From assembly GCF_947504135.1 (NCBI RefSeq), contig NZ_CANNGG010000005.1:164957-228956 (forward strand): DNA of 64,000 nt, written 5' to 3'. The translations under genes and the position numbers were made by a program. Source of the stretch: an uncultured Tenacibaculum sp. (GTDB taxonomy: Bacteria; Bacteroidota; Bacteroidia; Flavobacteriales; Flavobacteriaceae). Positions 25,768 through 34,243 of this stretch are shown here, piece by piece (the first letter of the stretch is position 1; each line of letters opens with the position of its first letter). Below the pieces are notes generated by a model. It ran no database searches, was not told the DNA's origin, and saw only the letters and a program-made list of their open reading frames with translations.

Positions 25768-26304
25768 ATGAAAGACTTAAAACAATTCAACATACCTTTT
25801 GTAGGTTTAAAAGAAGGAAGTCATTTGTTTGAATATCAAATTGACAAAACGTTCTTTGAAGCATTTCAGTTTGACGAGTTTAAAAACTCTAACGTAAAAG
25901 CCGATATTACATTTGTTAAAAAAAGTACTTTATTGGAACTATCTTTTAACATCAGTGGAACAGTTAACGTTCCTTGTGATATTACTAACGAATTATTTGA
26001 TTTACCTATTAATGGTAATTTAAATTTAGTTGTTAAGTTTGGACCTGAGTTTAATGACGAACACGATGAAATTTTGATACTTCCACATGAAGCTTATCAA
26101 GTAAATGTAGCTCAATACATATATGAGCTAATTGTGTTATCAGTACCAAGCAAGAGAATACATCCAAATGTTGCTGATGGCACTATGCAATCAGATGCTT
26201 TAAGAAAATTAGAAGAATTAAGAATAAACGAAGAAAAACCTGTTGAGGAAGAGTCAACAGACCCTAGATGGGATAAATTAAAGGATTTACTAACAGATAA
26301 ATAA
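25768..26304 (+). CDS. YceD/DUF177 family protein
   Basis: The protein has 178 residues. The family core [13 protein letters not shown], then FGPEFN and [19 protein letters not shown], is recognisable. The usual Cys pair of many YceD proteins is reduced here to a single Cys. The tail is acidic and ends [10 protein letters not shown]. YceD genes nearly always precede rpmF, as here (8-nt gap); they are linked to 23S rRNA biogenesis, but the exact activity is not settled. Cytoplasmic. Confidence 0.9.
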   Translation: MKDLKQFNIPFVGLKEGSHLFEYQIDKTFFEAFQFDEFKNSNVKADITFVKKSTLLELSFNISGTVNVPCDITNELFDLPINGNLNLVVKFGPEFNDEHDEILILPHEAYQVNVAQYIYELIVLSVPSKRIHPNVADGTMQSDALRKLEELRINEEKPVEEESTDPRWDKLKDLLTDK

Positions 26305-26312
26305 GACATAAA

Positions 26313-26507
26313 ATGGCACATCCAAAGAGAAAAATATCTAAAACTAGAAGAGATAAAAGAAGAACTCACTATAAAGCTTCTGTACCTCAAATAGCTGTTG
26401 ATCCTACAACTGGAGAAGCTCATTTATACCACAGAGCTCACTGGCATGAAGGAAAACTTTATTACAGAGGTCAAGTAGTATTAGAAAGCGCTGCTGCTGA
26501 GGCTTAA
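26313..26507 (+). CDS. rpmF: 50S ribosomal protein L32
   Basis: The protein has 64 residues. [21 protein letters not shown] is the standard L32 start ([10 protein letters not shown], then TRRDKRRTH). The C-terminal zinc-finger Cys found in some L32 proteins are absent ([17 protein letters not shown]), as in other cysteine-free L32 versions. Co-transcribed with the YceD gene and ended by a strong terminator. Confidence 0.97.
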   Translation: MAHPKRKISKTRRDKRRTHYKASVPQIAVDPTTGEAHLYHRAHWHEGKLYYRGQVVLESAAAEA

Positions 26508-26526
26508 GAACTAGTTTAAAAAATTA

Positions 26527-26554
26527 AAAAACCCTCTATTTTGAGGGTTTTTTT
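26527..26554 (+). terminator. intrinsic terminator after rpmF
   Basis: AAAACCCTC and GAGGGTTTT form a 9-bp stem with a 7-nt loop, followed by a T-tract. Confidence 0.9.
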
Positions 26555-26657
26555 ATGTTTTTACATCAAAAAATGTATTTTTTGATGTTTTTTTCTACAA
26601 AAAAGTGAAATAATTTTCATTACTTTGAAAACTCGTTTTACTACAAAACAAACAACT

Positions 26658-27653
26658 ATGACTAAAATAACTGCAGCTATATCGGCGGTAGGAAAATATA
26701 TTCCCGAGTACGCTCTAACTAACAAAGAGCTAGAAACAATGGTAGATACCAACGATGAATGGATTACCAGCAGAACAGGAATCAAAGAACGAAGAATCTT
26801 AAAAGGAGAAGGTCTTGGAACTTCTTACATGGCTATTAAAGCAGCCGAAGATTTACTACAAAAATCAAATACAACCCCTGAAGAAATAGACATGGTAATC
26901 GTAGCAACCGCTACACCAGATATGCCAGTAGCTTCTACAGCAGCATACACTGCCTCTAAAATTGGAGCGGTTAATGCTTTTTCATACGATTTACAGGCTG
27001 CTTGTTCTAGTTTCTTATTCGGTATGTCTACTGCTGCTAAGTATATTGAAAGTGGTCGTTATAAAAAGGTATTATTAATTGGTGCTGATAAAATGTCATC
27101 AATTATTGATTATACTGATAGAGCTACTTGTATCATTTTTGGTGATGGCGCAGGCGCTGTTTTATTTGAACCTAATACTGATGGATTTGGTTTACAAGAC
27201 GAATATTTACGAAGTGACGGTATTGGTCGTGAATTTTTAAAAATCGAAGCAGGTGGTTCAATCTTACCAGCATCAGAAAACACCATAAAAAACAAACAAC
27301 ACTTTGTACATCAAGAAGGTAGAACAGTGTTTAAATTTGCCGTATCAAATATGGCAGATGTTTCTGAAAAAATGTTAACCAGAAACAACTTAACAAAAGA
27401 AGATATTCAGTGGTTAGTTCCACATCAAGCTAATAAAAGAATCATCGAAGCTACTGCTAACAGAGTTGGCTTAGAAGAAGATAAAGTAATGATGAATATT
27501 CACAAGTACGGAAATACTACTTCTGCTACTTTACCGTTATTACTTGCCGATTATGAAAAAGAGTTGAAAAAAGGAGATAATTTAATTTTTGCCGCATTTG
27601 GTGGTGGTTTCACTTGGGGAGCTATCTACTTAAAATGGGCATATAACTCATAA
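26658..27653 (+). CDS. fabH: beta-ketoacyl-ACP synthase III
   Basis: The ATG at 26658 is chosen; the longer frame depends on a TTG at 26625. The protein has about 331 residues: N-terminal ITAAISAVGKYIPEY, TNDEWITSRTGIKERR, the catalytic Cys in LQAACSSFLFG, the His of VPHQANKRII and the Asn of HKYGNTTSAT complete the Cys-His-Asn triad. FabH condenses acetyl-CoA (or a branched starter) with malonyl-ACP to begin fatty acid synthesis. It lies 24 nt before accB, so chain initiation and malonyl-CoA supply are co-ordered. Confidence 0.96.
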   Translation: MTKITAAISAVGKYIPEYALTNKELETMVDTNDEWITSRTGIKERRILKGEGLGTSYMAIKAAEDLLQKSNTTPEEIDMVIVATATPDMPVASTAAYTASKIGAVNAFSYDLQAACSSFLFGMSTAAKYIESGRYKKVLLIGADKMSSIIDYTDRATCIIFGDGAGAVLFEPNTDGFGLQDEYLRSDGIGREFLKIEAGGSILPASENTIKNKQHFVHQEGRTVFKFAVSNMADVSEKMLTRNNLTKEDIQWLVPHQANKRIIEATANRVGLEEDKVMMNIHKYGNTTSATLPLLLADYEKELKKGDNLIFAAFGGGFTWGAIYLKWAYNS

Positions 27654-27677
27654 ACTAAACAACTAAAATTTAGGAAA

Positions 27678-28160
27678 ATGGACATTAAAGAAATTCAAAG
27701 TCTTATAAAATTTGTAGCAAAGTCAGGTGCAAGTGAAGTAAAGCTAGAAATGGAAGATATTAAAATCACCATTAAAACTGGAAGCGAGGCTGCTGAAACT
27801 ACTATTATTCAAGCTGCTGCTCCTATGGCTCAAGCTCCTCAAATGATGGCTCAAGCTCCTGTTGCTCAACCAGCAGCACCAGCTGCAGCTGCTCCTGCTA
27901 ACACTGAAGACGACTCAAAATATGTAACTATAAAATCACCTATCATTGGTACTTTCTACAGAAAGCCTTCTCCAGATAAACCTAATTTTGCTGAAGTAGG
28001 AACTGAAGTAAAAGTTGGTGATACTGTTTGTATTATTGAAGCAATGAAATTATTTAACGAAATCGAATCAGAAGTATCTGGTAAAATCGTTAAAGTATTA
28101 GTGGATGACTCTTCTCCAGTAGAATTTGATCAACCATTATTCTTAGTAGACCCATCATAA
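27678..28160 (+). CDS. accB: biotin carboxyl carrier protein of acetyl-CoA carboxylase
   Basis: The protein has 160 residues. The N-terminal helical part is followed by an Ala/Pro/Gln-rich linker (about 53-75) and a biotinyl domain (about 83-158) with the biotin-attachment sequence [10 protein letters not shown]. It carries carboxybiotin between biotin carboxylase and carboxyltransferase. It is linked to accC through an 89-nt hairpin-containing spacer. Confidence 0.97.
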   Translation: MDIKEIQSLIKFVAKSGASEVKLEMEDIKITIKTGSEAAETTIIQAAAPMAQAPQMMAQAPVAQPAAPAAAAPANTEDDSKYVTIKSPIIGTFYRKPSPDKPNFAEVGTEVKVGDTVCIIEAMKLFNEIESEVSGKIVKVLVDDSSPVEFDQPLFLVDPS

Positions 28161-28182
28161 TTTTTGGTTTAGAAGTTTTACG

Positions 28183-28217
28183 TTTAGAAGTTTAGCACAT
28201 AGCTAAACTCTTAAACA
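28183..28217. repeat. imperfect hairpin in the accB-accC spacer
   Basis: GTTTAGAAGTTTAGC and GCTAAACTCTTAAAC pair at 13 of 15 positions around a 5-nt loop. The left unit GTTTAGAAGTTT also occurs as a direct copy a few bases upstream (from 28168). It has no T-tract, so it is not an obvious terminator. It may be a processing or stability element, or a scar. Confidence 0.6.
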
Positions 28218-28249
28218 GCTAAACCCAATAAACTCATAAACTAAAAGAC

Positions 28250-29596
28250 ATGTTTAAAAAGATATTAATTGCCAATAGAGGCGAAATCGCGCTACGTGTA
28301 ATTAGAACCTGTAAAGAGATGGGTATTAAAACAGTGGCTGTTTACTCTAAAGCAGATGCTGAAAGTTTACACGTACGATTTGCTGACGAAGCAGTGTGTA
28401 TTGGACCTGCTCCAAGTAGCGAATCATACCTAAAAATGGATCGTATCATTGCTGCTGCTGAAATTACAAACGCAGACGGAATCCACCCAGGATACGGTTT
28501 CTTAGCTGAAAATGCTAAGTTTTCAAGATTATGTGAAGAACACGATATTAAGTTCATCGGAGCTTCTCCTGAAATGATTGACCGTATGGGAGATAAAGCG
28601 AATGCTAAAGCTACCATGAAAGCTGCGGGTGTACCTTGTGTACCTGGTAGTGACGGTGTAATCACCACTTTTGAAGAGTGTGAAGAAATCGCTAAAGAAA
28701 CAGGATATCCTGTAATGTTAAAAGCTTCTGCTGGTGGTGGAGGTAAAGGAATGCGTGCTGTTTGGAAAGCTGAAGATTTAAGAGATGCTTGGGATTCTGC
28801 TAGACAAGAATCTAAAGCTGCTTTTGGAAATGACGATATGTATATGGAGAAGTTAATTGAAGAGCCTCGCCATATAGAAATTCAAGTAGTAGGTGATTCT
28901 TACGGTAAAGCTTGTCACTTATCTGAAAGAGATTGTTCAGTTCAACGTCGTCACCAAAAATTAACTGAAGAAACTCCTTCTCCATTCATGACAGAAGAAT
29001 TACGTGATGCCATGGGAGCTGCTGCTGTAAAGGCTGCTGAATACATTAAGTATGAAGGTGCTGGTACAGTTGAGTTCTTAGTAGATAAACACCGTAACTT
29101 CTACTTTATGGAAATGAATACTCGTATTCAAGTAGAACACCCAATTACGGAAGAAGTTGTTGATTACGATTTAATTCGTGAACAAATCTTAGTTGCGGCT
29201 GGTGTGCCAATTTCAGGTAAAAACTACAAGCCTCAATTACATTCAATTGAATGTAGAATTAACGCAGAAGATCCTTATAACGGATTTAGACCTGCTCCAG
29301 GAAAAATAATTTCTTATCATGCTCCAGGTGGTCATGGTGTTCGTATCGACACTCACGTATACGCTGGGTATATGATTCCACCAAACTACGATTCTATGAT
29401 TTCTAAGTTAATTGTTACTGCACAAACTCGTGAAGAAGCAATCAACAAAATGAAACGTGCATTAGATGAGTATGTTATTGAAGGTGTAAAAACAACTATT
29501 CCTTTCCACAGACAATTAATGGATCATCCAGATTACGTAGCGGGTAATTATACCACTAAGTTCATGGAAGATTTTGAAATGGAAAAACAATCATAA
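28250..29596 (+). CDS. accC: biotin carboxylase subunit of acetyl-CoA carboxylase
   Basis: The protein has 448 residues, the normal length. It starts [16 protein letters not shown], has the ATP-grasp glycine loop [12 protein letters not shown], the biotin-carboxylase signature ([22 protein letters not shown]) and [15 protein letters not shown] with catalytic Glu and Arg. It carboxylates BCCP-bound biotin with ATP and bicarbonate. The last gene of the fabH-accB-accC unit, ending at a strong terminator. Confidence 0.97.
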   Translation: MFKKILIANRGEIALRVIRTCKEMGIKTVAVYSKADAESLHVRFADEAVCIGPAPSSESYLKMDRIIAAAEITNADGIHPGYGFLAENAKFSRLCEEHDIKFIGASPEMIDRMGDKANAKATMKAAGVPCVPGSDGVITTFEECEEIAKETGYPVMLKASAGGGGKGMRAVWKAEDLRDAWDSARQESKAAFGNDDMYMEKLIEEPRHIEIQVVGDSYGKACHLSERDCSVQRRHQKLTEETPSPFMTEELRDAMGAAAVKAAEYIKYEGAGTVEFLVDKHRNFYFMEMNTRIQVEHPITEEVVDYDLIREQILVAAGVPISGKNYKPQLHSIECRINAEDPYNGFRPAPGKIISYHAPGGHGVRIDTHVYAGYMIPPNYDSMISKLIVTAQTREEAINKMKRALDEYVIEGVKTTIPFHRQLMDHPDYVAGNYTTKFMEDFEMEKQS

Positions 29597-29632
29597 AAAA
29601 AAGCCTAATGTTTTTAAACATTAGGCTTTTTT
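29597..29632. terminator. bidirectional terminator between accC and the Stealth gene
   Basis: A 17-bp perfect stem (AAAAAAGCCTAATGTTT and its complement) with a 2-nt centre starts directly at the accC stop. A- and T-tracts on the two sides allow it to serve both convergent genes. Confidence 0.9.
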
Positions 29633-29655
29633 AATGTAAAAGGTTCTACTACCTC

Positions 29656-30648
29656 CTATTTTTCAAAACTTGATTTTTCAGGCAAGATACTCTCAAAAGC
29701 ATCGTGTATTTCTTGCATTACTTTATCGTAGTTTCTTATGTGTATATTATCGTTTAAACAAACCAGTTTATACGATTGTTCTCTAACAGCCTTAATTGCT
29801 TGTTTCGACTTTATAACCAAAGAAAACATCTTGGTATCTTGATACGTATTATACGGTATAAAGTTAGATTTACAAATCTGCCAAGTCTTAAATAACTCAG
29901 GCGTGTAGTCGTTATCGCTTCTAAATCTGTGTGTAGACATTCCTGTAAGTTCATTTCCACAGTGTTTCCAAACATCTTCAAAAGTAGACTTTAAAAAAGG
30001 CTGTGCGTTGTGTGGAGTACGAAGTGTTACAAATTTATTGTAGTACCTTAATAATTTTGTTATTCTTGCTCTTGAACCATACGAAGGGTGAAACCATTTA
30101 TCATGATCTCTTTTAAAAACTTCTTTCTTATCAAAATGTTTATTGATAAGTCGAATGTTATTTTTTAACATTTTCTCGAATTGAGAAATACCTGTATTGG
30201 TTCTAAAAGTGGCAATATCTTTCGGTAATCCATTTTCAAAAAAACGCGTTTCAGGAACATCGTTTATAATAAAAAAGTCGTCGTTGAAATACACAAATTG
30301 CTCTGATAAATCAGGAATTTTGTGCATATAAATCTCAATTAAATTAGAGTTAAAAACTGGTAAATATTCCTCTGGAATAAAATCAGAATGACTTACTAAA
30401 TTAATCTTAGGATGATTTTCATCTAACCATTCAGGTTTCTGTCCGCTAGTTACAAAATGAATTTTTCTAACCCAAGGAGCAAACTTCTCAACACCTCTAA
30501 ACCAATATTTTAAAAAACCGTGATCACGAAAACGTGCTTCTGATTTTTCGTTAACAGAATTATCTATTTTATCAGAAAATTTTGAAAACTCTTTAATCCA
30601 TTTAGGGTCATCCATATCAACCCAAGTAACCACAAAATCTATTCCCAT
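29656..30648 (-). CDS. Stealth-family glycan phosphotransferase
   Basis: The protein has 330 residues. Conserved region 1 (DFVVTWVDMDDPKW) and region 2 (FRDHGFLKYWFRGVEKFAPW, then FVYFNDDFFI) identify the Stealth family. Later regions 3/4 are represented by FKRDHDKWFHPSYGSR and CLNDN. Known Stealth enzymes transfer hexose-1-phosphate units to make capsular or exopolysaccharide phosphodiester chains, in the cytoplasm. No other polysaccharide genes are adjacent, so its glycan is unknown. It stands alone between a terminator and a divergent promoter. Confidence 0.88.
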   Translation of the reverse strand: MGIDFVVTWVDMDDPKWIKEFSKFSDKIDNSVNEKSEARFRDHGFLKYWFRGVEKFAPWVRKIHFVTSGQKPEWLDENHPKINLVSHSDFIPEEYLPVFNSNLIEIYMHKIPDLSEQFVYFNDDFFIINDVPETRFFENGLPKDIATFRTNTGISQFEKMLKNNIRLINKHFDKKEVFKRDHDKWFHPSYGSRARITKLLRYYNKFVTLRTPHNAQPFLKSTFEDVWKHCGNELTGMSTHRFRSDNDYTPELFKTWQICKSNFIPYNTYQDTKMFSLVIKSKQAIKAVREQSYKLVCLNDNIHIRNYDKVMQEIHDAFESILPEKSSFEK

Positions 30649-30777
30649 CTTATACTAAAATTAAGTAAACTTTCTAGGGTTCAAAAGTACTTCTTTTTAA
30701 ATAAACTCTCTAAATTAATGAGAAAATATAGAGCCATGTATTCTTTGTATACAAACTTTTAAACAAGAATTATACTT

Positions 30778-30785
30778 TATATTTG
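30778..30785 (+). promoter_or_regulatory. -7 box of the YeeE/YedE pair
   Basis: TATATTTG is followed by CAC, 24 nt before the ATG. No good TTG lies at the usual spacing. Confidence 0.55.
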
Positions 30786-30809
30786 CACTTTATAAAACAA
30801 CTCTGTTAA

Positions 30810-31370
30810 ATGGATTTTATCTTACAACCTTGGCCTTGGTATGTATCTGGACCACTTATTTCGTTGATACTTTTCTTATTTTTTTACTTCGGAAAAAACT
30901 TTGGCGTATCTACTAACTTAGAAACCATGTGTACTATGGCAGGTGCCGGCAAAGTATCTGATTATTTTAAAAAAGACTGGAAAGAACGCGATTGGGCTAT
31001 TGTATTTTTAGTTGGTTTATTAATTGGAGGATATATAGCTATTAACTTTTTATCTGCTGCACCAGGAGTTGATTTAAACCCTACCACCGTTAACGAATTA
31101 GCTGAATTAGGTTTTGCTGATGCTGGAAAAACGTATGTGCCAAATGAAATTTATAGTATAGAAAACATGTTAACCTTAAAAGGTTTTGCCTTTTTGTTAG
31201 TTGCCGGAATTTTAATTGGTTTCGGAACGCGTTACGCAGACGGTTGTACTTCAGGGCACGCTATTACAGGATTGAGTAGCTTTCAGTTACCTTCTTTAAT
31301 TGCAGTAATTGGTTTTTTTATAGGTGGTTTAATTATGATTTGGGTACTTTTCCCTTTAATATTTGGTTAA
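30810..31370 (+). CDS. YeeE/YedE family membrane protein, first half
   Basis: The protein has 186 residues and about four to five membrane helices. The family motif GFGTRYADGCTSGHAITGLS carries the conserved Cys, and a second Cys lies in LETMCTMAGAG. Such proteins import thiosulfate or related sulfur compounds through a relay of Cys residues. The second half is the next gene, one base downstream, so the two probably form one transporter. Confidence 0.9.
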   Translation: MDFILQPWPWYVSGPLISLILFLFFYFGKNFGVSTNLETMCTMAGAGKVSDYFKKDWKERDWAIVFLVGLLIGGYIAINFLSAAPGVDLNPTTVNELAELGFADAGKTYVPNEIYSIENMLTLKGFAFLLVAGILIGFGTRYADGCTSGHAITGLSSFQLPSLIAVIGFFIGGLIMIWVLFPLIFG

Positions 31371-31371
31371 G

Positions 31372-31785
31372 ATGAAGAATTTGAAATTTTTAGTTATTGG
31401 TATAATTTTCGGAATTATTTTATCAAAATCAGAAGCTGTTTCTTGGTATCGAATTTATGAAATGTTTAAGTTTCAATCATTTCACATGTACGGAATTATT
31501 GGTTCTGCCGTAGCTATTTCTGCAGTGTTTATGTATTTCTTTAAAAGTGGAAAAATTAAAGATTACTTAGGTAACCAAATCAATATTAAAGAAAAGAAAA
31601 AAGGTTTTATTAGAACTTTAGTTGGTGGAACTCTTTTCGGATTGGGTTGGGCGTTAGCAGGTGCATGTCCTGGCCCTATTTTTGTGTTAATCGGACATGG
31701 AATAGCACCAATGATTATTGTGCTTTTAGGTGCTCTTTTAGGTGCTTTTATTTACGGTTTGTTGAGTAAGAAATTGCCTCATTAA
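31372..31785 (+). CDS. YeeE/YedE family membrane protein, second half
   Basis: ATG 31372 is one base after the previous stop; a TTG at 31363 would overlap it. The protein has 137 residues, four membrane helices, and the conserved GLGWALAGACPGPIF motif with its Cys. It complements the DGCTSGH half encoded upstream. Its stop overlaps the stop of the convergent DUF4230 gene by 4 nt. Sulfur uptake is the family role; the substrate here is inferred. Confidence 0.9.
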   Translation: MKNLKFLVIGIIFGIILSKSEAVSWYRIYEMFKFQSFHMYGIIGSAVAISAVFMYFFKSGKIKDYLGNQINIKEKKKGFIRTLVGGTLFGLGWALAGACPGPIFVLIGHGIAPMIIVLLGALLGAFIYGLLSKKLPH

Positions 31786-32384
31786 TCTTTTAACAACAAC
31801 GAGTCAAAAACCTTTGAATTGGTATTATCAACCACTTTCCAATTGTAAATTTTAGAAAGTTGGTAAATTTTCGATAATTCTTCAAATAACCGTGTTTTAG
31901 CGTCTTTTTGTAATCGAGACACTGTAATTGTTGATTGAATCTTTTCTATAGCTTTAGCATTAAGCTTATTCAATTCTTGTTTAGAAAATGTATTGAACTG
32001 ACTTTGTTGTAAATCGAAGTATTTAATATCGGGAGAGATGAGAATTTCTTCTTCAGGAATTTTATTGATAATGATTTGTTTCCCTACACTATCTATCTGA
32101 ATTTCTAATTTTGATAAGTCATAACCAACCTCAACCTTTGCATTCACAGAAAGCATTGCTTTTTTTTCAAACGTAAGGTATCCGTAAAAGTATTTTTTGG
32201 CATCTGTAAAGCTATACATTTCAGAAAAACTTCCTTCTGAAACCACCAACTTACTCAGGTTCTGAACTCCATTTAAAACAACTTGAATTTCTTCTTGTTC
32301 ATACTTTTCCTCCTTCTTTTCATACCAAAATTTTGCAATTAAAAATCCTAGTACAAAAACAGCAAGGTATTTTAGTAAACGCAT
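31782..32384 (-). CDS. DUF4230 family membrane-anchored protein
   Basis: The protein has 200 residues. One N-terminal membrane helix (MRLLKYLAVFVLGFLIAKF) is followed by a periplasmic domain with SKLVVSEGSFSEMYSF and VEVGYDLSKLEIQID, typical of DUF4230 in Bacteroidota. No known activity. It overlaps the convergent YedE stop by 4 nt, so the two transcripts must be antisense at their ends unless termination lies inside coding sequence. Confidence 0.82.
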   Translation of the reverse strand: MRLLKYLAVFVLGFLIAKFWYEKKEEKYEQEEIQVVLNGVQNLSKLVVSEGSFSEMYSFTDAKKYFYGYLTFEKKAMLSVNAKVEVGYDLSKLEIQIDSVGKQIIINKIPEEEILISPDIKYFDLQQSQFNTFSKQELNKLNAKAIEKIQSTITVSRLQKDAKTRLFEELSKIYQLSKIYNWKVVDNTNSKVFDSLLLKD

Positions 32385-32430
32385 AGTTTTCTTTTTCTAT
32401 AAATATAAAAAAAGTAAATGAAAGTGAGAT

Positions 32431-33024
32431 TTATGAAACCTTCTTTGTTTCTTCTTCCTCCTTTGGAAATGCTTGCTTATTGAATATGAATAATAACGCA
32501 ACTCCGATGGTTATCCAAGAATCTGCTCCGTTAAAAATAGCATTGAAAAATGTAAAGTTTTCTCCTTGATAAATTGGGAAATACAACATATCAACTACTT
32601 TACCGTGAAATAATTCTCCGTAAGGATTATCAGAAAAAAGCGTAGCGACGTTGTGGTATGACGAATCGAAAATTACTCCGTAAAAAACAGAATCGATAAT
32701 ATTACCCACTGCTCCCGCTAAAATTAGTGATATTGCTATAATTACTGCTGTATGTGTTTTTTTCTTAATGGTTTGCCACAACCAATACACAATACCGGTA
32801 ACCGCAACTATTCTAAACAATGTTAAAAATAATTTACCTGCTTTTCCACCGAATTCAAATCCCCAAGCCATACCGTTATTTTCGGTAAAATGGATTCTGA
32901 ACCAATCGTTAAAAACAATGATTTCTTCTCCTAGTTGAAAATGAGTTTTGATATATATTTTACTTATTTGGTCAATTAAAATTGCCAAAACTACGGTAAG
33001 TATTGCGATGTGTTTTTTAGACAT
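32431..33024 (-). CDS. lspA: lipoprotein signal peptidase II
   Basis: The protein has 197 residues and four membrane helices. The two catalytic Asp regions are seen in GNIIDSVFYGVIFD and FNGADSWITIG, and the N-terminal ILIDQISK is standard. It contains a longer loop between helices (YHNVATLFSDNPYGELFHGK) common in Bacteroidota. It cleaves prolipoprotein signal peptides after diacylglyceryl transfer, in the inner membrane. It ends in a charged tail (KEEEETKKVS). Confidence 0.95.
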   Translation of the reverse strand: MSKKHIAILTVVLAILIDQISKIYIKTHFQLGEEIIVFNDWFRIHFTENNGMAWGFEFGGKAGKLFLTLFRIVAVTGIVYWLWQTIKKKTHTAVIIAISLILAGAVGNIIDSVFYGVIFDSSYHNVATLFSDNPYGELFHGKVVDMLYFPIYQGENFTFFNAIFNGADSWITIGVALLFIFNKQAFPKEEEETKKVS

Positions 33025-33167
33025 TATTTCAAATTAATGGAAACAAAAATAAGAAAACTATTCTTATGTTTTTTACAGTTATTTTTTAGAAAAAAGCACC
33101 CTATACTTTTCGTCATATTCGTCTTTATATAGTTTGAAAGAGGTAGTTTTTTTTAATCAAACTTATA

Positions 33168-33815
33168 TTAATCCTTTCTTTTCACAGTAATATTAGCATG
33201 AATAGAATTTACGGTAATTATTTTGGATGATGATGAATTTTGCTTTAGAAATGGAGAAATTTTCTTTTCGTCATTAACTAGAATTACTCCTTTATTTGTA
33301 GTTAGGTTTAAATCTGTTTTAAATGCATCTGCAAATACATTTCCTTGAAAAAGGTGTGCTTTTATATTTCCTGAAATGGTATTCAATTTTATGTTTCCTC
33401 TTTCAATATACACATCTAAATCTCCCTCATAGCTTTTTGAAGTCACTCCTATAGTTTTACCATGGATTGTAATATGCTTATTTTTTGGAGCTTTTATTAC
33501 TACTCGAGCTCTTTCAAGTCTTCTTGTAATGTACTTTCTAAAAACCTCATCTTGATATAGGGAAATATTCAGTTCAAAACTTACTTTTAAAATCTCATTT
33601 TCCTCATAAAAAAGGATATTATGTGTATGCGGATTTTCATCAAACAGAGTTACCTCTAACTGATTATTTTCAGAATTCTCTACAACAATATCATCTAATC
33701 CGTAAGTAAGTACTTCAAGTTCATGCACCAGCATACTTCTTTTCTGCACTACTTTTTCTTGACTAAAAAGAAGTTGATTACCGACTATAAATAATAAGAA
33801 CACATATTTCTTCAT
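33168..33815 (-). CDS. secreted GIN/DUF4097-like beta-helix protein
   Basis: The protein has 215 residues, with a signal peptide ending near LLFSQ (residue 19). The mature chain is a series of short beta strands with repeating hydrophobic/polar pattern (KHITIHGKTIGVTS, GDLDVYIERGNIKLNTISGNIKAHLF), as in the GIN-type adhesin-head or DUF4097 domains. Its start codon lies only 2 nt beyond the T-tract of the dksA terminator, so most transcripts would lack room for a leader unless they read through. Function unknown. Confidence 0.6.
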   Translation of the reverse strand: MKKYVFLLFIVGNQLLFSQEKVVQKRSMLVHELEVLTYGLDDIVVENSENNQLEVTLFDENPHTHNILFYEENEILKVSFELNISLYQDEVFRKYITRRLERARVVIKAPKNKHITIHGKTIGVTSKSYEGDLDVYIERGNIKLNTISGNIKAHLFQGNVFADAFKTDLNLTTNKGVILVNDEKKISPFLKQNSSSSKIITVNSIHANITVKRKD

Positions 33816-33821
33816 ACAAAA

Positions 33822-33843
33822 AAAGCCTCTTAAAAGAGGCTTT
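33822..33843 (-). terminator. terminator of the ileS-dksA-like unit
   Basis: AAAGCCTCTT and AAGAGGCTTT form a 10-bp stem. The minus-strand side ends in seven T that run up to the start codon of the next gene. Confidence 0.85.
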
Positions 33844-33861
33844 ATATAAATTTTCTAAGGT

Positions 33862-34239
33862 TTATTGCTTGCGTTTTGCTTCAATACTTAACGTAGCATG
33901 AGGCACTAATTTTAAACGTTCTTTTTGAATTAACTTACCAGTAACTCTACAAATACCGTAGGTTTTATTTTCAATACGAACTAAGGCGTTCTTTAAATCT
34001 CTAATAAATTTCTCTTGACGAATAGCTAATTGCATGTTTGCTTCTTTAGCCATTGTATCCGATCCTTCTTCAAACGACTTAAATTGCGGAGAAGTATCAT
34101 CGGTACCGTTATCAGATCCGTTTTTGTAAGAAGCTTGTAATAATTTTAAATCTTCTTCTGCTTTTTCAATTTTCTTTAAGATGATTTCTTTAAATTCTTG
34201 TAAATCACTATCTGAATATCTTATTTTAACATCATCCAT
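33862..34239 (-). CDS. TraR/DksA-family protein lacking zinc-finger cysteines
   Basis: I chose the second Met (MDDVKIRYSD), which lies 4 nt after ileS; the first Met at 34257 would overlap ileS. The protein has about 125 residues. A coiled-coil hairpin (about 10-80) is followed by the DksA/TraR tail YGICRVTGKLIQKERLKLVPHA. The four-Cys zinc site is reduced to one Cys: positions two to four are Thr, Ser and Ala. Family members bind the RNA polymerase secondary channel with ppGpp. It is co-transcribed with ileS, as is common in Bacteroidota. Confidence 0.88.
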   Translation of the reverse strand: MDDVKIRYSDSDLQEFKEIILKKIEKAEEDLKLLQASYKNGSDNGTDDTSPQFKSFEEGSDTMAKEANMQLAIRQEKFIRDLKNALVRIENKTYGICRVTGKLIQKERLKLVPHATLSIEAKRKQ

Positions 34240-34243
34240 AATG

